DNA of 64,000 nt, from assembly GCA_001898235.1 (NCBI GenBank), contig MKTN01000055.1, positions 158,171 through 222,170 of the forward strand, in the 5' to 3' direction. Origin of the DNA: Gammaproteobacteria bacterium 39-13 (GTDB lineage: Bacteria > Pseudomonadota > Gammaproteobacteria > Berkiellales > Berkiellaceae). The notes beneath the pieces were generated by a model. That model worked only from the letters and a program-made list of their open reading frames with translations, was not told where the DNA came from and made no database searches. Made by a program: the position numbers and the translations under genes. Positions 45,846 through 57,178 of this stretch are shown here, one piece after another. Each line of letters opens with the position of its first letter. Position 1 is the first letter of the stretch.

Positions 45846-46997
45846 ATGTTCCCAATGATCAATGAAACCGCTTCTTTAATCCGTGATACCGTTTATCAGT
45901 TTGCGCAAAAAGAAATTGCGCCACAAGCCCATAAGATTGATGAAACCAATCTTTTTCCTCATGAACTCTGGCAAAAAATGGGCAATTTAGGGTTGTTGGG
46001 AATAACCGTTGAAGAAGAATATGGCGGCTCACAGCTAGGCTATCTTGCACATGTTATCGCCATGGAAGAAATTAGTAGAGCTTCTGGCTCGGTTGGATTG
46101 AGCTATGGCGCTCATTCAAATCTTTGCGTCAATCAAATTCGTCGAAATGGATCACCCGAACAGAAAAAGCGTTATTTACCCAAACTTATCTCTGGAGAAC
46201 ACGTCGGTGCTCTTGCCATGAGTGAAACCGGTAGTGGCTCTGATGTTATGAGTCTAACCTTAAACGCTACTCCACAGCACAATAAATTTATTCTAAATGG
46301 CAGCAAAATGTGGATCACGAATGGTCCTGATGCTGATGTTATTGTGGTATATGCGCGCACACAAAAAAATGTCGGTTCGAAAGGGATCACTGCATTTATT
46401 ATTGAAAAAAATTTTCCTGGATTTAAAAGCGCACAAAAACTCGATAAATTAGGCATGCGTGGCTCAAATACCTGTGAACTTGTCTTTGAAAATTGCGAAG
46501 TCCCCGCAGAAAATATGCTGGGTAATTTGAATGAAGGCTCTCATGTGTTGATGAGTGGATTAAACTACGAAAGACTTATTTTAGCAGCAGGCCCGGTTGG
46601 CATCATGCAAGCTTGCCTTGATGTCGTCGTACCTTATGTCCACGAGCGAAAACAATTTGGCAAAGCGATTGGTGAATTCCAATTTATCCAAGGCAAAATT
46701 GCAGATATGTATACCACACTCTCGGCCAGTCGTGCTTTTCTCTATGCACTGGCAAATCAAGCGGATACTGGGGGCACACTTAGTAACAAAGATGCCGCTG
46801 CTGTCATTCTCTATACATCGGAACATGCCACCCAAATGGCCTTACAAGCCATTCAATGCTTGGGTGGTAATGGTTACATTAACGAATTCCCAACGGGACG
46901 ATTTTTACGTGATGCAAAATTGTACGAGATTGGTGCAGGCACCTCTGAAATCAGACGATTGGTGATTGGTCGGGAAATATTTGAAGAAAACTTATAA
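45846..46997 (+). CDS. ivd: Isovaleryl-CoA dehydrogenase
   Basis: The 383-residue acyl-CoA dehydrogenase has its catalytic Glu242 in the central helix ([13 protein letters not shown]), as in isovaleryl-CoA dehydrogenase, while the C-terminal site reads [12 protein letters not shown] without the usual Glu. It also has [13 protein letters not shown] near 123-135. It converts isovaleryl-CoA to 3-methylcrotonyl-CoA in leucine degradation. AAGGAAAG precedes ATG 45846. It leads an eight-gene catabolic run (ivd to scoB) with gaps under 45 bases. Confidence 0.95.
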   Translation: MFPMINETASLIRDTVYQFAQKEIAPQAHKIDETNLFPHELWQKMGNLGLLGITVEEEYGGSQLGYLAHVIAMEEISRASGSVGLSYGAHSNLCVNQIRRNGSPEQKKRYLPKLISGEHVGALAMSETGSGSDVMSLTLNATPQHNKFILNGSKMWITNGPDADVIVVYARTQKNVGSKGITAFIIEKNFPGFKSAQKLDKLGMRGSNTCELVFENCEVPAENMLGNLNEGSHVLMSGLNYERLILAAGPVGIMQACLDVVVPYVHERKQFGKAIGEFQFIQGKIADMYTTLSASRAFLYALANQADTGGTLSNKDAAAVILYTSEHATQMALQAIQCLGGNGYINEFPTGRFLRDAKLYEIGAGTSEIRRLVIGREIFEENL

Positions 46998-47006
46998 GGA
47001 TCTAAC

Positions 47007-48200
47007 ATGGATGACAAGCAAAATGATGTCGTAATTGTTGCCAGCAAACGCACACCGATTGGACAATATCAAGGCTGTTTTTCCAGTTTATCCGCACCAG
47101 CATTGGCAAGCGTCGCTATTCAAGCAAGCTTAAATGAAATTCAACTTGCACCAACGGACATTGGTGAAGTCTTAATGGGCTGCGTTTTACCCGCAGGTAT
47201 TGGGCAAGCGCCTGCTCGTCAAGCTTCCATTCAAGCTGGCATTCCCGATCACGTTGGTGCAACGACACTGAATAAAATGTGTGGCTCCGGGATGAAAGCA
47301 ATGATGTTAGGGCACGATCTGTTAAAAGCAGGTAGCCAATCTATTGTGATTGCTGGCGGCATGGAAAGTATGACCAATGCGCCGTATTTATTGCTTAAAG
47401 CACGCCAAGGTTATCGCATGGGTCATGGCACCATGTATGATCATATGTTCTTAGACGGTTTAGAAGATGCTTATGACAAGGGAAAATTAATGGGCGTCTT
47501 CGCCGAACAATGTGTAGAAAAATATGGTTTTAGCCGTCAAATGCAAGATGAATTTGCCTTAAGTTCTTTGCAGCGTGCGAAAAAAGCAATTACAGATAAA
47601 TCTTTTCATGCAGAAATTGCTGCTGTCACTATCCATCATAAAATAGAACAACTCACTATTATTGACGATGAATTACCAGGAAAAGCTAAACCAGAAAAAA
47701 TCACTACTCTAAAACCTGCGTTCAAAGAAAATGGTACCGTGACAGCAGCAAATGCAAGTGCTATCTCTGATGGGGCTTGCGCCCATATCATGATGCTAAG
47801 AGAAGAGGCGTCAAAGCGAAAATTGACACCACTGGCCAAAATTGTCGCACATGCAACCCATGCACAAGCACCAGCCTGGTTTACCACAGCACCTATTCAT
47901 GCAATCTCAAAAGTGCTAGTGCAGACTGGTTGGAAAATTGAAGATGTTGATTTATTTGAAGTCAATGAAGCTTTTGCTTGTGTCACGTTAGCTGCCATGA
48001 AAGATCTTAACATTCCACTTGAAAAAATGAACATTCATGGTGGGGCTTGTGCATTAGGCCATCCCATAGGAGCTTCGGGCGCACGCATTGTCACTACTTT
48101 GATCTATGCATTAAAACAATATGGTTTAAAGAAAGGGATCGCAGCACTTTGTATAGGCGGCGGAGAAGCCACTGCAATCGCGATAGAATTACAGGGATGA
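47007..48200 (+). CDS. Acetyl-CoA C-acetyltransferase (thiolase)
   Basis: The 397-residue thiolase has active-site Cys92 in [10 protein letters not shown], the NEAFA motif near 320, [16 protein letters not shown] with the catalytic His near 352, and the second Cys in [10 protein letters not shown]. It cleaves acetoacetyl-CoA from the leucine and tyrosine routes, and possibly 2-methylacetoacetyl-CoA from isoleucine. It starts nine bases after ivd and ends four bases before liuB. Confidence 0.95.
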   Translation: MDDKQNDVVIVASKRTPIGQYQGCFSSLSAPALASVAIQASLNEIQLAPTDIGEVLMGCVLPAGIGQAPARQASIQAGIPDHVGATTLNKMCGSGMKAMMLGHDLLKAGSQSIVIAGGMESMTNAPYLLLKARQGYRMGHGTMYDHMFLDGLEDAYDKGKLMGVFAEQCVEKYGFSRQMQDEFALSSLQRAKKAITDKSFHAEIAAVTIHHKIEQLTIIDDELPGKAKPEKITTLKPAFKENGTVTAANASAISDGACAHIMMLREEASKRKLTPLAKIVAHATHAQAPAWFTTAPIHAISKVLVQTGWKIEDVDLFEVNEAFACVTLAAMKDLNIPLEKMNIHGGACALGHPIGASGARIVTTLIYALKQYGLKKGIAALCIGGGEATAIAIELQG

Positions 48201-48204
48201 TTTT

Positions 48205-49812
48205 ATGCCCATTATAAAAAGTAACCTAAACATTAAATCAGAATCATTTAGCAAAAATGTTGAAAATATTTTAATCCAAGTCAAAGCTTTACAACAATTG
48301 AGCGAAAAAATTGCTGAAGGTGGCGGTAAAGAAGCACAAGATCTTCACCAAAGCCGCGGCAAGCTCTTACCAAGAGTACGTATTAATAAATTACTTGATC
48401 CTGGCTCCCCTTTTCTCGAATTATCTGCCATGGCAGGATATCAATTATATGATGAAGAAATTCCTGGCGGCGGTCTTATTACCGGGATTGGTCGCGTTCA
48501 TGGTTTAGAATGCATGATCATCGTCAACGACGCTACCGTCAAGGGGGGAACTTACTATCCTATTACAGTCAAAAAGCATTTACGTGCGCAAACTATAGCA
48601 CAAGAAAATCGATTGCCTTGTATTTATCTTGTTGATTCAGGGGGCGCAAACTTACCTCATCAAGATGAAGTATTCCCAGATCGTGATGATTTCGGACGGA
48701 TCTTTTTCAATCAAGCAATTATGTCTAGTCTTGGGATCCCACAAATTGCTGTCGTCATGGGCTCATGCACCGCAGGAGGAGCCTATGTTCCCGCCATGAG
48801 TGATGAAAATATCATGGTGAGAAACCAAGCCACCATCTTTCTAGCAGGTCCACCACTCGTTAAAGCGGCAACTGGAGAAGATGTGACAGCAGAAGAATTG
48901 GGAGGAGCTGATGTTCATTGTAAAATTTCTGGTGTTTCTGATCATTATGCGCAAAATGATGAACATGCGCTGATGATAGCACGAGATTGTATTAAAAATT
49001 TAGCCAAGCACCAATCAATCACGCTTCCTTTAAAACCCCCTAAAGCACCTTTATATGATCCTTTTGAAATCTACGGATTAATCCCGCCTTCACTTCGCAC
49101 ACCTATGGATATAAAAGAGATCATTGCGAGAATTGTTGATGGTTCTGAGTTTCATGAATTTAAAGCACTTTATGGCACAACCTTAATTTGTGGTTTTGCT
49201 CATCTTTATGGTTACCCTGTCGGTATTGTCGCCAATAATGGGATTTTATTTAGCGAGTCAGCGCAAAAAGGGACACATTTTATTGAGCTTTGCTGTCAAC
49301 GAAAAATCCCTCTCATCTTTTTGCAGAATATTACCGGGTTTATGGTAGGCAAACGCTATGAAGCAGGTGGCATTGCCAAAGATGGCGCCAAAATGGTCAC
49401 CGCAGTAGCCTGTGCCAAGGTACCCAAATTCACCGTGATTGTGGGCGGCAGTTTTGGCGCAGGTAATTATGGTATGTGTGGTCGCGCCTATGATCCTCGC
49501 TTTTTATGGATGTGGCCTAATGCACGCATTTCAGTCATGGGGGGAGAACAAGCAGCAAGCGTACTCGCCCAGGTAAGAAAAGCAAAATTACAAAAAGCAG
49601 GAAAAAAATGGGATCCTAAAGAAGAAAAACAATTTATCGAACAAATTACTGAACAATACGATAATCAAGGACATCCTTACTATTCAAGCGCTCGTATTTG
49701 GGATGACGGCATCATTGATCCCTTACAAACCCGAGACGTATTGGGCATGGCATTAGCTGCCAGCTTAAATGCACCTATTGAAGAAACCCATTTCGGAGTA
49801 TTCAGAATATGA
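48205..49812 (+). CDS. liuB: Methylcrotonoyl-CoA carboxylase, carboxyltransferase (beta) subunit
   Basis: The 535-residue carboxyltransferase has the two crotonase-like halves, with [20 protein letters not shown] near 144-163, [36 protein letters not shown] near 371-390 and [14 protein letters not shown]. These are diagnostic of MCC beta rather than propionyl-CoA carboxylase. It carboxylates 3-methylcrotonyl-CoA using carboxybiotin on LiuD. It overlaps liuC by four bases. Confidence 0.96.
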   Translation: MPIIKSNLNIKSESFSKNVENILIQVKALQQLSEKIAEGGGKEAQDLHQSRGKLLPRVRINKLLDPGSPFLELSAMAGYQLYDEEIPGGGLITGIGRVHGLECMIIVNDATVKGGTYYPITVKKHLRAQTIAQENRLPCIYLVDSGGANLPHQDEVFPDRDDFGRIFFNQAIMSSLGIPQIAVVMGSCTAGGAYVPAMSDENIMVRNQATIFLAGPPLVKAATGEDVTAEELGGADVHCKISGVSDHYAQNDEHALMIARDCIKNLAKHQSITLPLKPPKAPLYDPFEIYGLIPPSLRTPMDIKEIIARIVDGSEFHEFKALYGTTLICGFAHLYGYPVGIVANNGILFSESAQKGTHFIELCCQRKIPLIFLQNITGFMVGKRYEAGGIAKDGAKMVTAVACAKVPKFTVIVGGSFGAGNYGMCGRAYDPRFLWMWPNARISVMGGEQAASVLAQVRKAKLQKAGKKWDPKEEKQFIEQITEQYDNQGHPYYSSARIWDDGIIDPLQTRDVLGMALAASLNAPIEETHFGVFRI

Positions 49813-50612
49813 ATCCACCCTACAAAACTATTCTCACTTCGATTGATCAAAAAGGTGTTGCAACACTAACCCTAAATCGTCCAGAGTGCCATAACGCTTT
49901 TGATGATGTCATGATAAACGAAATGATACATGCTCTGTTACAGCTTGAAGAAGATAAAGCAGTTAAAATCATCGTTTTGAAAAGCACAGGAAAAAATTTT
50001 TCAGCAGGTGCCGATCTCACCTGGATGCAGAAAATGGCCCATTTTACTGAGGATGAAAATATCCATGACGCCATGCGTCTTGGTAAGCTGATGTACACTC
50101 TCTATTATTGTCAAAAGCCTACTATTGCGATGGTTCAAGGCGCTGTTTATGGTGGCGGTGTTGGGCTAGTTGCGTGCAGCCATATTGCAATTGCATCAAC
50201 AGATGCAACCTTTTGTTTTTCAGAAGCAAAACTTGGATTAATTCCGGCAGTGATTAGTCCTTATATCATTAATGCCATTGGAATTCGCCAAACGCGTGCC
50301 TATTTTTTAACGGCCAACAGTTTCGATGCTACGACAGCTAAACAAATAGGACTTTGCTTTGAGGTAGTCAAAAGGGAAACATTAGAAGAAAAGACAAACG
50401 ATCTAATTTTAACTTTATTACACAACGGACCTACCTCTGTTCAATCTATCAATAGTTTGCTCAAAGAATTGTCACCTCACCCTATTACTGAACTGATAGT
50501 GGAAAAAACCGTTCAACGGATAGCCAGTATTCGCGTTTCTCCTGAAGGCCAAGAAGGCTTAAAAGCATTTTTAGAAAAACGAAAACCAGCATGGTGCCAG
50601 GACTTAAAATGA
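49809..50612 (+). CDS. liuC: Enoyl-CoA hydratase, methylglutaconyl-CoA hydratase type
   Basis: The 267-residue crotonase-fold enzyme has the oxyanion segment [10 protein letters not shown] near 64-73 and [16 protein letters not shown] near 114-129, with [16 protein letters not shown] carrying the likely catalytic Glu. Its place between the two methylcrotonoyl-CoA carboxylase subunits indicates hydration of 3-methylglutaconyl-CoA to HMG-CoA. Its stop overlaps the liuD start by four bases. Confidence 0.93.
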   Translation: MNPPYKTILTSIDQKGVATLTLNRPECHNAFDDVMINEMIHALLQLEEDKAVKIIVLKSTGKNFSAGADLTWMQKMAHFTEDENIHDAMRLGKLMYTLYYCQKPTIAMVQGAVYGGGVGLVACSHIAIASTDATFCFSEAKLGLIPAVISPYIINAIGIRQTRAYFLTANSFDATTAKQIGLCFEVVKRETLEEKTNDLILTLLHNGPTSVQSINSLLKELSPHPITELIVEKTVQRIASIRVSPEGQEGLKAFLEKRKPAWCQDLK

Positions 50613-52597
50613 ACAAAATTAAAACGCTGCTGATAGCTAACCGCGGAGAAATTGCTTGTCGTGTCATTCGTACGGCAAAACGTTTAGGGGTGAAAACTGT
50701 CGCTATTTATGCTGATGTAGATAGAAATGCGCTACATTGTCAGCTTGCAGATGAAGCCTATTGTGTTGGCACCGTTCCTGCCGAAAAAAGCTATCTCAAT
50801 ATGCATAATATTCTTAGCATCGCAAAACAATGTCGAGCAGATGCTATCCATCCTGGTTATGGTTTTTTGTCTGAAAATGCTTCCTTTGCAGCGCTGTGTG
50901 AACAGCAGGGATTTATTTTTGTAGGCCCTTCTTCTAATGCAATCGCAAAAATGGCCGTCAAAGATGAAGCTAAAAAAATCATGCAACAAGCGAATGTCCC
51001 CACTACACCAGGATATATGGGACAAGATCAAGATGTGTTCACTCTCACCCAAGCAGCCAATCAGATTGGTTTTCCTCTTATCTTAAAAGCTGCTAAAGGC
51101 GGTGGCGGCAAAGGCATGCGCGTGGTCCATCACGCTAATGATTTAACTGAAATCATTGATTCTGCTAAACGCGAAAGTATGATGAGCTTCGGCGATGATA
51201 CCTTATTCATTGAAAAATACTTACAACAAGCAAGGCACATAGAAGTACAGATTTTTCGTGACCATGCTGGTAATGCAGTACATTTATTTGAACGTGATTG
51301 CTCTTTACAAAGACGTCATCAAAAAATTATTGAAGAATCTCCAGCAATCGGAATTACAGATGAGATAAAGCAGAAGCTATTCCAAGCTGCAATTAACTGC
51401 GCTCACGCTATCAACTATGTCGGTGCGGGAACTGTCGAGTTTCTTTATAGTAGCGATCATCAATTCTACTTTATGGAAATGAATACCCGTTTACAAGTAG
51501 AGCATCCTGTCACTGAAATGATAACAGGACTAGATTTAGTTGAGTGGCAACTACGTATTGCTGATGGAGAGGATCTCCCACTTTCACAGTCTAAGATATC
51601 AACCCAGGGGCATGCAATTGAAGCACGAATTTATGCAGAAGATCCTATCCATCATTTTCTTCCTGCTACAGGCACTATCAAAAAAATAATCTTGCCTGAA
51701 ACAGAAAATTATCGGTTAGACAGTGGTATTCAAGAACAAGATAAAGTCAGCATTTATTTTGATCCACTCTTGGCTAAAATGATTGTTCATGCTGCCAATC
51801 GTATTGAAGCAATTAATACATTACATCAAGTGCTTGATCAATATCATATCCTTGGTCTGACAACAAATCTGCCCTTTCTGCGCAAAATCCTTCTAGACAC
51901 AACGTTTCAATCCGCTAAGATGCATACGCAATATGTAGAGACCCATTTAGCAAGGCTGCTTCCTACAACAACCACCTTAACCAAAGAAAGCATTAGTCAG
52001 GCTTGCCTTATTTACCTTTTACACAGGAAAATACAAGCATTAACTGTACTTGAAAACCATTCTCCATGGGATAAATGTAACGCCTGGCGATTAAACTTAG
52101 CGCATAAAGAAACACTACATCTTCAATACCAAGACGAAGATCTTATCTTCCAGGTAGAGCATACCGGTGAAAATACTTTTCAGTTAAGTTGTACTGACAA
52201 ACAGATCGATGTTCATGTCGGTGGCGAGTTATTGCACAATAAACTTCATTTTTATTCTTCTTCACAGCAAGGAATTGTCGATTTCTATATAGATGAAGAA
52301 GAGATCGTTCTTTTTCCAAAAGGTAAAGAATTTATTTTTACCTTTGCAACTCCTGCCACAGATCCTGAAGTTTTACAAATCACAAATCACCATCTCTTAG
52401 CGCCAATGCCTGGAATTATCACTAAAATATGGATCTCTCCAGGTGACAACGTATTAGCGGGCTCCAAATTACTGGCCTTGGAAGCCATGAAAATGGAGCA
52501 CACCTTGTGTGCACCTAAAGATGGGTTGATTAAATCCATACACTTTCAAGTAGGCGATCAAGTTGAAGAACGTTGTCAATTAATTGATTTTGAATGA
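50609..52597 (+). CDS. liuD: Methylcrotonoyl-CoA carboxylase, biotin (alpha) subunit
   Basis: The 662-residue protein has a biotin carboxylase domain (1-450: [23 protein letters not shown] loop [25 protein letters not shown]), a linker domain and a C-terminal biotin-carrier domain with EAMKMEH and biotinyl Lys628. ATG 50609 is chosen because it overlaps the liuC stop (ATGA) and starts the conserved strand. An in-frame ATG at 50591 lies inside liuC. It forms the holoenzyme with LiuB. Confidence 0.95.
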   Translation: MNKIKTLLIANRGEIACRVIRTAKRLGVKTVAIYADVDRNALHCQLADEAYCVGTVPAEKSYLNMHNILSIAKQCRADAIHPGYGFLSENASFAALCEQQGFIFVGPSSNAIAKMAVKDEAKKIMQQANVPTTPGYMGQDQDVFTLTQAANQIGFPLILKAAKGGGGKGMRVVHHANDLTEIIDSAKRESMMSFGDDTLFIEKYLQQARHIEVQIFRDHAGNAVHLFERDCSLQRRHQKIIEESPAIGITDEIKQKLFQAAINCAHAINYVGAGTVEFLYSSDHQFYFMEMNTRLQVEHPVTEMITGLDLVEWQLRIADGEDLPLSQSKISTQGHAIEARIYAEDPIHHFLPATGTIKKIILPETENYRLDSGIQEQDKVSIYFDPLLAKMIVHAANRIEAINTLHQVLDQYHILGLTTNLPFLRKILLDTTFQSAKMHTQYVETHLARLLPTTTTLTKESISQACLIYLLHRKIQALTVLENHSPWDKCNAWRLNLAHKETLHLQYQDEDLIFQVEHTGENTFQLSCTDKQIDVHVGGELLHNKLHFYSSSQQGIVDFYIDEEEIVLFPKGKEFIFTFATPATDPEVLQITNHHLLAPMPGIITKIWISPGDNVLAGSKLLALEAMKMEHTLCAPKDGLIKSIHFQVGDQVEERCQLIDFE

Positions 52598-52637
52598 TTC
52601 AACTTTCGCTTTGGTGATGCGATTTTGGAGAAGAAAT

Positions 52638-53534
52638 ATGTCATCAGTTAAAATCGTAGAAGTAGGGCCCAGAGATGGGCTGCAAAATGAAAAAACGGTT
52701 GTCCCAACTGATATTAAAATGGAACTTATTCAACGTCTTGTCGCTAGTGGTATACAAACCATTGAAACAACCAGTTTTGTTTCGCCAAAATGGGTACCGC
52801 AAATGGCGGATCATGAAGCGGTTGTGAAGGCGTTGCCTCAAGTCAACAATGTTCATTTCCCAGTATTAGTTCCTAATCAAAAAGGATTGGAAAACGCACT
52901 TGCGTGCAAGGTAAAAGACATTGCTGTTTTTGCTGCAGCCTCAGAAACCTTTTCGCAAAAAAATATTAATCGTTCAATTAGCGAGAGTCTCCAGGAATTC
53001 AGTGCTATTACCCACCAAGCGGTGCAAAGAGGGTTACGTGTGCGCGGTTATGTTTCTTGTACATTGGGCTGTCCCTATGAAGGCCATGTTCCTATCACTC
53101 AGGTAGTTAAAGTCGCTAGCGCTTTATATCGATCTGGTTGTGATGAAATCTCATTAGGCGATACCATCGGCGTCGGAACCCCTAAGACAGCTTATGCAAT
53201 GTTAAAAGCCGTTGCCAGCGAGATCCCTATTGAAAAATTAGCTGTTCATTTTCATGATACTTATGGTCAAGCATTAGCTAATGTTTTTGCCTGTCTAGAA
53301 CTAGGGGTTAAAACAGTAGATAGCTCTGTAGCAGGCCTAGGAGGCTGCCCCTACGCTAAAGGAGCAACCGGCAACGTAGCTACTGAAGAAGTCGTTTACA
53401 TGTTACAGGGGTCGGGGATCCATACCGGTGTCAATTTAGATAAGTTGATTCAAGCAGGGCAATTTATCTGCCAATATCTCAACATATCAAATAAATCAAA
53501 GGTGGCTATTGCCATGCTGGCTAAAAACTCATAA
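52638..53534 (+). CDS. liuE: Hydroxymethylglutaryl-CoA lyase
   Basis: The 298-residue TIM-barrel enzyme starts [17 protein letters not shown] with catalytic Arg12 and Asp13. It has [11 protein letters not shown] near 138-148, the metal-binding HFHDTYGQA near 202-210, and the lyase signature [14 protein letters not shown] with Cys237. It splits HMG-CoA to acetyl-CoA and acetoacetate. ATG 52638 is chosen for GGAGAAG upstream; an in-frame start at 52584 lies inside liuD and adds 18 unconserved residues. Confidence 0.95.
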   Translation: MSSVKIVEVGPRDGLQNEKTVVPTDIKMELIQRLVASGIQTIETTSFVSPKWVPQMADHEAVVKALPQVNNVHFPVLVPNQKGLENALACKVKDIAVFAAASETFSQKNINRSISESLQEFSAITHQAVQRGLRVRGYVSCTLGCPYEGHVPITQVVKVASALYRSGCDEISLGDTIGVGTPKTAYAMLKAVASEIPIEKLAVHFHDTYGQALANVFACLELGVKTVDSSVAGLGGCPYAKGATGNVATEEVVYMLQGSGIHTGVNLDKLIQAGQFICQYLNISNKSKVAIAMLAKNS

Positions 53535-53545
53535 GGAGAATAACC

Positions 53546-54244
53546 ATGTCCGGTTTTAATAAAGTGGTCAATAGCTATGATGAGGCATGCAAGGGCCTAC
53601 AAGATAATATGACTATTATGGTAGGTGGCTTTGGGTTGTGTGGTATTCCTGAAGGTTTAATTGCAAAAATTCATGCCATGGAAATAAAAGGCTTGACCTG
53701 TATCTCCAATAACGCTGGCGTTGATGGTTTTGGATTAGGGTTGTTACTCCAAAAAAGACAAATTGCCACTATGATTGCTTCATATGTCGGGGAAAATGCT
53801 TTATTCGAAGAGCTACTTCTAAGTGGAGAAATGCAGGTTAAGCTCACCCCACAAGGTACACTCGCGGAAAAAATTCGTGCAGGTGGCGCAGGTATTCCTG
53901 CCTTTTATACACCAACTGGTTTTGGCACCACTGTAGCAGAAGGTAAAACTATCACACGCTATCATGATAAAGACTATGTACTAGAAGAAGCCTTGTATGC
54001 TGACTTTTCCTTTATCAAAGCTTGGAAAGCAGACAAATATGGTAACTTGATTTACCGCAAAACAACGATGAATTTTAATCCCATGATGGCAACAGCTGGC
54101 AAAATTACTGTCGCAGAAGTTGAAGAAATCGTTGAACCGGGTGAATTAGATCCTAACTTTATTCATACACCAGGTATCTATGTCGACAGGGTGATACAAG
54201 GCAAATTCGAAAAACGCATCGAACGCAGAACGATTAGCAAATAG
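53546..54244 (+). CDS. scoA: Succinyl-CoA:3-ketoacid CoA-transferase subunit A
   Basis: The 232-residue subunit has [13 protein letters not shown] near 28-40, [16 protein letters not shown] near 56-71 and [20 protein letters not shown], all typical of ScoA. With ScoB it activates acetoacetate with succinyl-CoA. Its place directly after HMG-CoA lyase lets acetoacetate from leucine return to acetoacetyl-CoA for the thiolase. AAGGAG precedes the ATG. Confidence 0.95.
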   Translation: MSGFNKVVNSYDEACKGLQDNMTIMVGGFGLCGIPEGLIAKIHAMEIKGLTCISNNAGVDGFGLGLLLQKRQIATMIASYVGENALFEELLLSGEMQVKLTPQGTLAEKIRAGGAGIPAFYTPTGFGTTVAEGKTITRYHDKDYVLEEALYADFSFIKAWKADKYGNLIYRKTTMNFNPMMATAGKITVAEVEEIVEPGELDPNFIHTPGIYVDRVIQGKFEKRIERRTISK

Positions 54245-54255
54245 GATACTACACC

Positions 54256-54912
54256 ATGGCACTGACCCGTGAACAAATTGCCCAAAGAATTGCGCGAGAA
54301 CTCCAAGATGGATATTACGTCAACTTAGGTATTGGCATTCCAACGCTAGTGGCTAATTACATCCCCAATGGGATTGAAGTCTGTTTTCAATCCGAAAACG
54401 GTTTGCTCGGCATGGGACCTTATCCCAAAGAAAATCAGATAGATCCCGATCTCATTAATGCCGGTAAAGAAACCGTGACAGCAATAACAGGTGCAAGCTT
54501 TTTTTCTTCTGCTGAAAGTTTTGCCATGATCCGTGGCGGCCACATTGATTTAACCGTATTGGGTGCCTTTGAAGTTGATCAAAGCGGCAATATTGCTTCA
54601 TGGATGATCCCCGGTAAATTAGTAAAAGGCATGGGAGGAGCAATGGATCTCGTTGCTAGCGCGAATAATATTATTGTTGCCATGGCCCATGCTAACAAAG
54701 AAGGGGAATCTAAATTATTACGTGAATGTACACTTCCCTTGACAGGGGCAAAATGTGTACGCAAAATAGTCACCGACTTAGGTGTGCTAGAAGTAAAAAA
54801 TGGCGCCTTTCATTTGTTAGAGCGTGCTCCTGGCATCAGCGTTGAAGAAATTCAATCTAAAACTCAAGGTGAACTAGTTGTCCCCTCACATGTCCCGGAG
54901 ATCCAGTTTTAA
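54256..54912 (+). CDS. scoB: Succinyl-CoA:3-ketoacid CoA-transferase subunit B
   Basis: The 218-residue subunit carries the catalytic Glu47 in FQSENGLLGMGP, GIGIPTLVANY near 25-35 and AFEVDQSGNIASWMIPGK near 113-130. It forms the active transferase with ScoA, eleven bases upstream. Both leucine and tyrosine catabolism in this window feed it acetoacetate. Confidence 0.95.
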   Translation: MALTREQIAQRIARELQDGYYVNLGIGIPTLVANYIPNGIEVCFQSENGLLGMGPYPKENQIDPDLINAGKETVTAITGASFFSSAESFAMIRGGHIDLTVLGAFEVDQSGNIASWMIPGKLVKGMGGAMDLVASANNIIVAMAHANKEGESKLLRECTLPLTGAKCVRKIVTDLGVLEVKNGAFHLLERAPGISVEEIQSKTQGELVVPSHVPEIQF

Positions 54913-54914
54913 TT

Positions 54915-55247
54915 ATGTTTGCTGTTATCTATAGAGGTTATCTTAAACCTGATTGTGAAAAAAAGTATCACGATGCCTGGCAAATTGTTGCTAAATATTT
55001 TAAAGAAAAACGTGGTGCTTTAGGTTCTTGCTTACATAAAGCACAAGATGGCATGTGGGTTGCCTATTCTCGCTGGCCAGATAAGGCAACCCGAGATGCC
55101 TCTTGGCCTGGTGATAACGCCCCCTCTGACCAACTTCCTCAGCAAGTCAAAGCAGCTATTATTGCCATTCAAGAAAGTACTGATCCCGAAAGGAAATTAC
55201 CAGAAATCTGCTTAGAGATTGTTAATGATTTGTTGATTAATGACTAA
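54915..55247 (+). CDS. Small antibiotic-biosynthesis-monooxygenase (ABM)-like protein
   Basis: The 110-residue protein begins MFAVIYRGYLKPDCEKKYHD and continues with a WQIVAKYFKEKRGALGS helix, SCLHKAQDG and WVAYSRWPDKATRDASW, which fit the dimeric alpha-beta barrel of the ABM superfamily. No metal or flavin site is obvious. It starts two bases after scoB and 32 bases before phhA, so it appears to belong to the catabolic operon. A role as a small oxygenase or a degradative accessory is inference. Confidence 0.65.
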   Translation: MFAVIYRGYLKPDCEKKYHDAWQIVAKYFKEKRGALGSCLHKAQDGMWVAYSRWPDKATRDASWPGDNAPSDQLPQQVKAAIIAIQESTDPERKLPEICLEIVNDLLIND

Positions 55248-55279
55248 ATATATTTTCAAGATTCAATTATTGGTGCGCG

Positions 55280-56086
55280 ATGAAACAAAACAAGTACATT
55301 TCTAAAACCCCAGACGATAAAGGTTATGTTCACTATACCGCTGAAGAAAACGCAGTGTGGCATGATCTTTATATGCGACAAATGGCTATCTTGCCTGAAC
55401 GTGCTTGTAAAGAATATATGCAAGGTATTGAAGATCTTGGTATTACCGCTAATGAAATCCCTCAGATCCCCGATATCAATAGCAGATTGAGGGAATTGTC
55501 AGGCTGGGAAGTAGCACCTGTACCTGCTTTAATCGATTTCCAATCTTTTTTTGAGTTAATGGCCAATAAAAAATTTCCTGCTGCTACTTTCATCCGAACA
55601 CGAGAAGAATTAGATTACTTACAAGAACCGGATATTTTTCATGAAATTTTTGGTCATTGCCCGCTTATCACATTACCAGTTTACGCTGATTTCATGTATG
55701 AGTATGCCAAGCTTGGTCTTAAAGCAACGCACAAAGATAGAGTGATGTTGGCAAGGCTTTACTGGTTTACCGTTGAGTTTGGTCTGATTCAAAGTAATGA
55801 TGGTTTACGTATTTATGGTGGTGGAATTTTATCTTCCCATGGTGAATCCAAATATTGCTTAGATAGCGATAAACCAGTGCTCAAACCTCTTGATCCGATA
55901 GATGCATTTCGCACGCCCTATCGCATTGATATTTTTCAGCCATTGTATTTCGTGATTAATGACTTTGCTGAATTATTTGATCTCAAGAAGTTAGATCTTA
56001 TTGAGAAAATTAATGAGGCGAGAGAACTTGGCATGCACGCGCCTTTATTCGAACCAAAACCCAAAAAAGATGATAGGTTCTTATAA
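55280..56086 (+). CDS. phhA: Phenylalanine-4-hydroxylase
   Basis: The 268-residue, single-domain bacterial enzyme has the non-heme iron ligands His121 and His126 in FHEIFGHCP and Glu166 in WFTVEFGLI. LRELSGWEVAPVPALI near 70-85 is the pterin-side loop. It converts phenylalanine to tyrosine using tetrahydrobiopterin-type cofactor and O2. The recycling enzyme gene phhB lies on the opposite strand about 1.4 kb away instead of adjacent as in Pseudomonas phhABC. Last gene of the plus-strand run. Confidence 0.96.
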   Translation: MKQNKYISKTPDDKGYVHYTAEENAVWHDLYMRQMAILPERACKEYMQGIEDLGITANEIPQIPDINSRLRELSGWEVAPVPALIDFQSFFELMANKKFPAATFIRTREELDYLQEPDIFHEIFGHCPLITLPVYADFMYEYAKLGLKATHKDRVMLARLYWFTVEFGLIQSNDGLRIYGGGILSSHGESKYCLDSDKPVLKPLDPIDAFRTPYRIDIFQPLYFVINDFAELFDLKKLDLIEKINEARELGMHAPLFEPKPKKDDRFL

Positions 56087-56103
56087 ATATACTCAAAGCC
56101 ACT

Positions 56104-57159
56104 TCAATTCTTTGACTGTAAGCGTCTAAGCTTATCCTTTGCGTAAGTGCTAACTGTTTCATTGCGATGATGAGTCAGCGCTTCTAAGAGTGGCTGTGGG
56201 ATTTTTTCGTTATCAATCAAAAATTGTAGGATCAACCAGCTTTGCTCATGACTCAATTTTTCTAATATCTCAGGCGGGGTATTAGGATTTTTAGCGATAT
56301 TGGCCTTCAACCACTCTTGGATTAGTTCGTTACCTTTAGGTTCCAGATCCGGCTCATTTGCTAATGTAACAAGAATGTCCGGGGGAGTATGTGGATTTCG
56401 TGAAATGGTGAGTGCAATTTTATTTCCATACTGCTGCCACAATCTACGAAGTAAAGACGGATCAGCATTCGGATTTTGAGCAACTTCTGCAATAACATAA
56501 GATGAAGGACTGCCCGATAAGATTTTTAGTGTCGCCTCATCGGTATGAGGATGCATTGCAACCAATCGCATCACAGCAAACCCTTTGCGATTATCCGGTT
56601 GATAAAAAAATAATGAATATGTTCTCTGATGAAGACTAGCGATATCAAGATTAGCAATATCTCTTAATGTTTGTGTTGAAGTAGCGGGGTTGAGTGCAAT
56701 CGCTTCCAAAATGTATTGTCTATTATTATCAAGCATTTTTTGACTATCGTTAAATATTTTAGCTAGTTCTTCAGCAGAATGCGTTGTTTGTACGTTTTCA
56801 ATAATGACCTTTACTTGTATGGTCTGAATAGTTTGTACTACAATCCACCAACATCCATATAATAAGATAAAAAAACTGACAATAAAGAAAAAATTGATTT
56901 TAGGATATTTTTGCTTGACGACATAAAAAGCATAGCTCAATGCAAGCCCATAAAATCCAGCTTTTATCGCAATGACAAAAGCAGTAAAAGGAATAAAAAT
57001 ATACCCAATAGCTGCAGTAGAGCTGTCAACTCTAGAAGTGGCGAGCACTGCTAACAAGGCATATCCGATAAAAATGAACAACATGAATACAAGCGTCCCC
57101 CCAAAAATAAATTTGAAGGCATCGCTATTAAATTTGATTGGAGAAAAGAAGTTTTTCAA
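56104..57159 (-). CDS. Membrane protein with leucine-rich-repeat-variant (LRV-like) repeats
   Basis: The 351-residue product has three or four hydrophobic segments in the first 120 residues and then a soluble part made of repeats of about 22-30 residues with the pattern (A/S)xNPxTPPEILxxL, e.g. AQNPNADPSLLRRLW, SRNPHTPPDILVTLA and AKNPNTPPEILEKLS. This pattern is that of LRV repeats. I see no LRV-type cysteine cluster. The start is uncertain: TTG 57159 opens the frame without a good ribosome-binding site, and the first ATG is about 25 codons later. Function unknown, possibly protein binding at the membrane. Confidence 0.65.
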   Translation of the reverse strand: MKNFFSPIKFNSDAFKFIFGGTLVFMLFIFIGYALLAVLATSRVDSSTAAIGYIFIPFTAFVIAIKAGFYGLALSYAFYVVKQKYPKINFFFIVSFFILLYGCWWIVVQTIQTIQVKVIIENVQTTHSAEELAKIFNDSQKMLDNNRQYILEAIALNPATSTQTLRDIANLDIASLHQRTYSLFFYQPDNRKGFAVMRLVAMHPHTDEATLKILSGSPSSYVIAEVAQNPNADPSLLRRLWQQYGNKIALTISRNPHTPPDILVTLANEPDLEPKGNELIQEWLKANIAKNPNTPPEILEKLSHEQSWLILQFLIDNEKIPQPLLEALTHHRNETVSTYAKDKLRRLQSKN

Positions 57160-57178
57160 AAAAAAGCCATCACGTATT

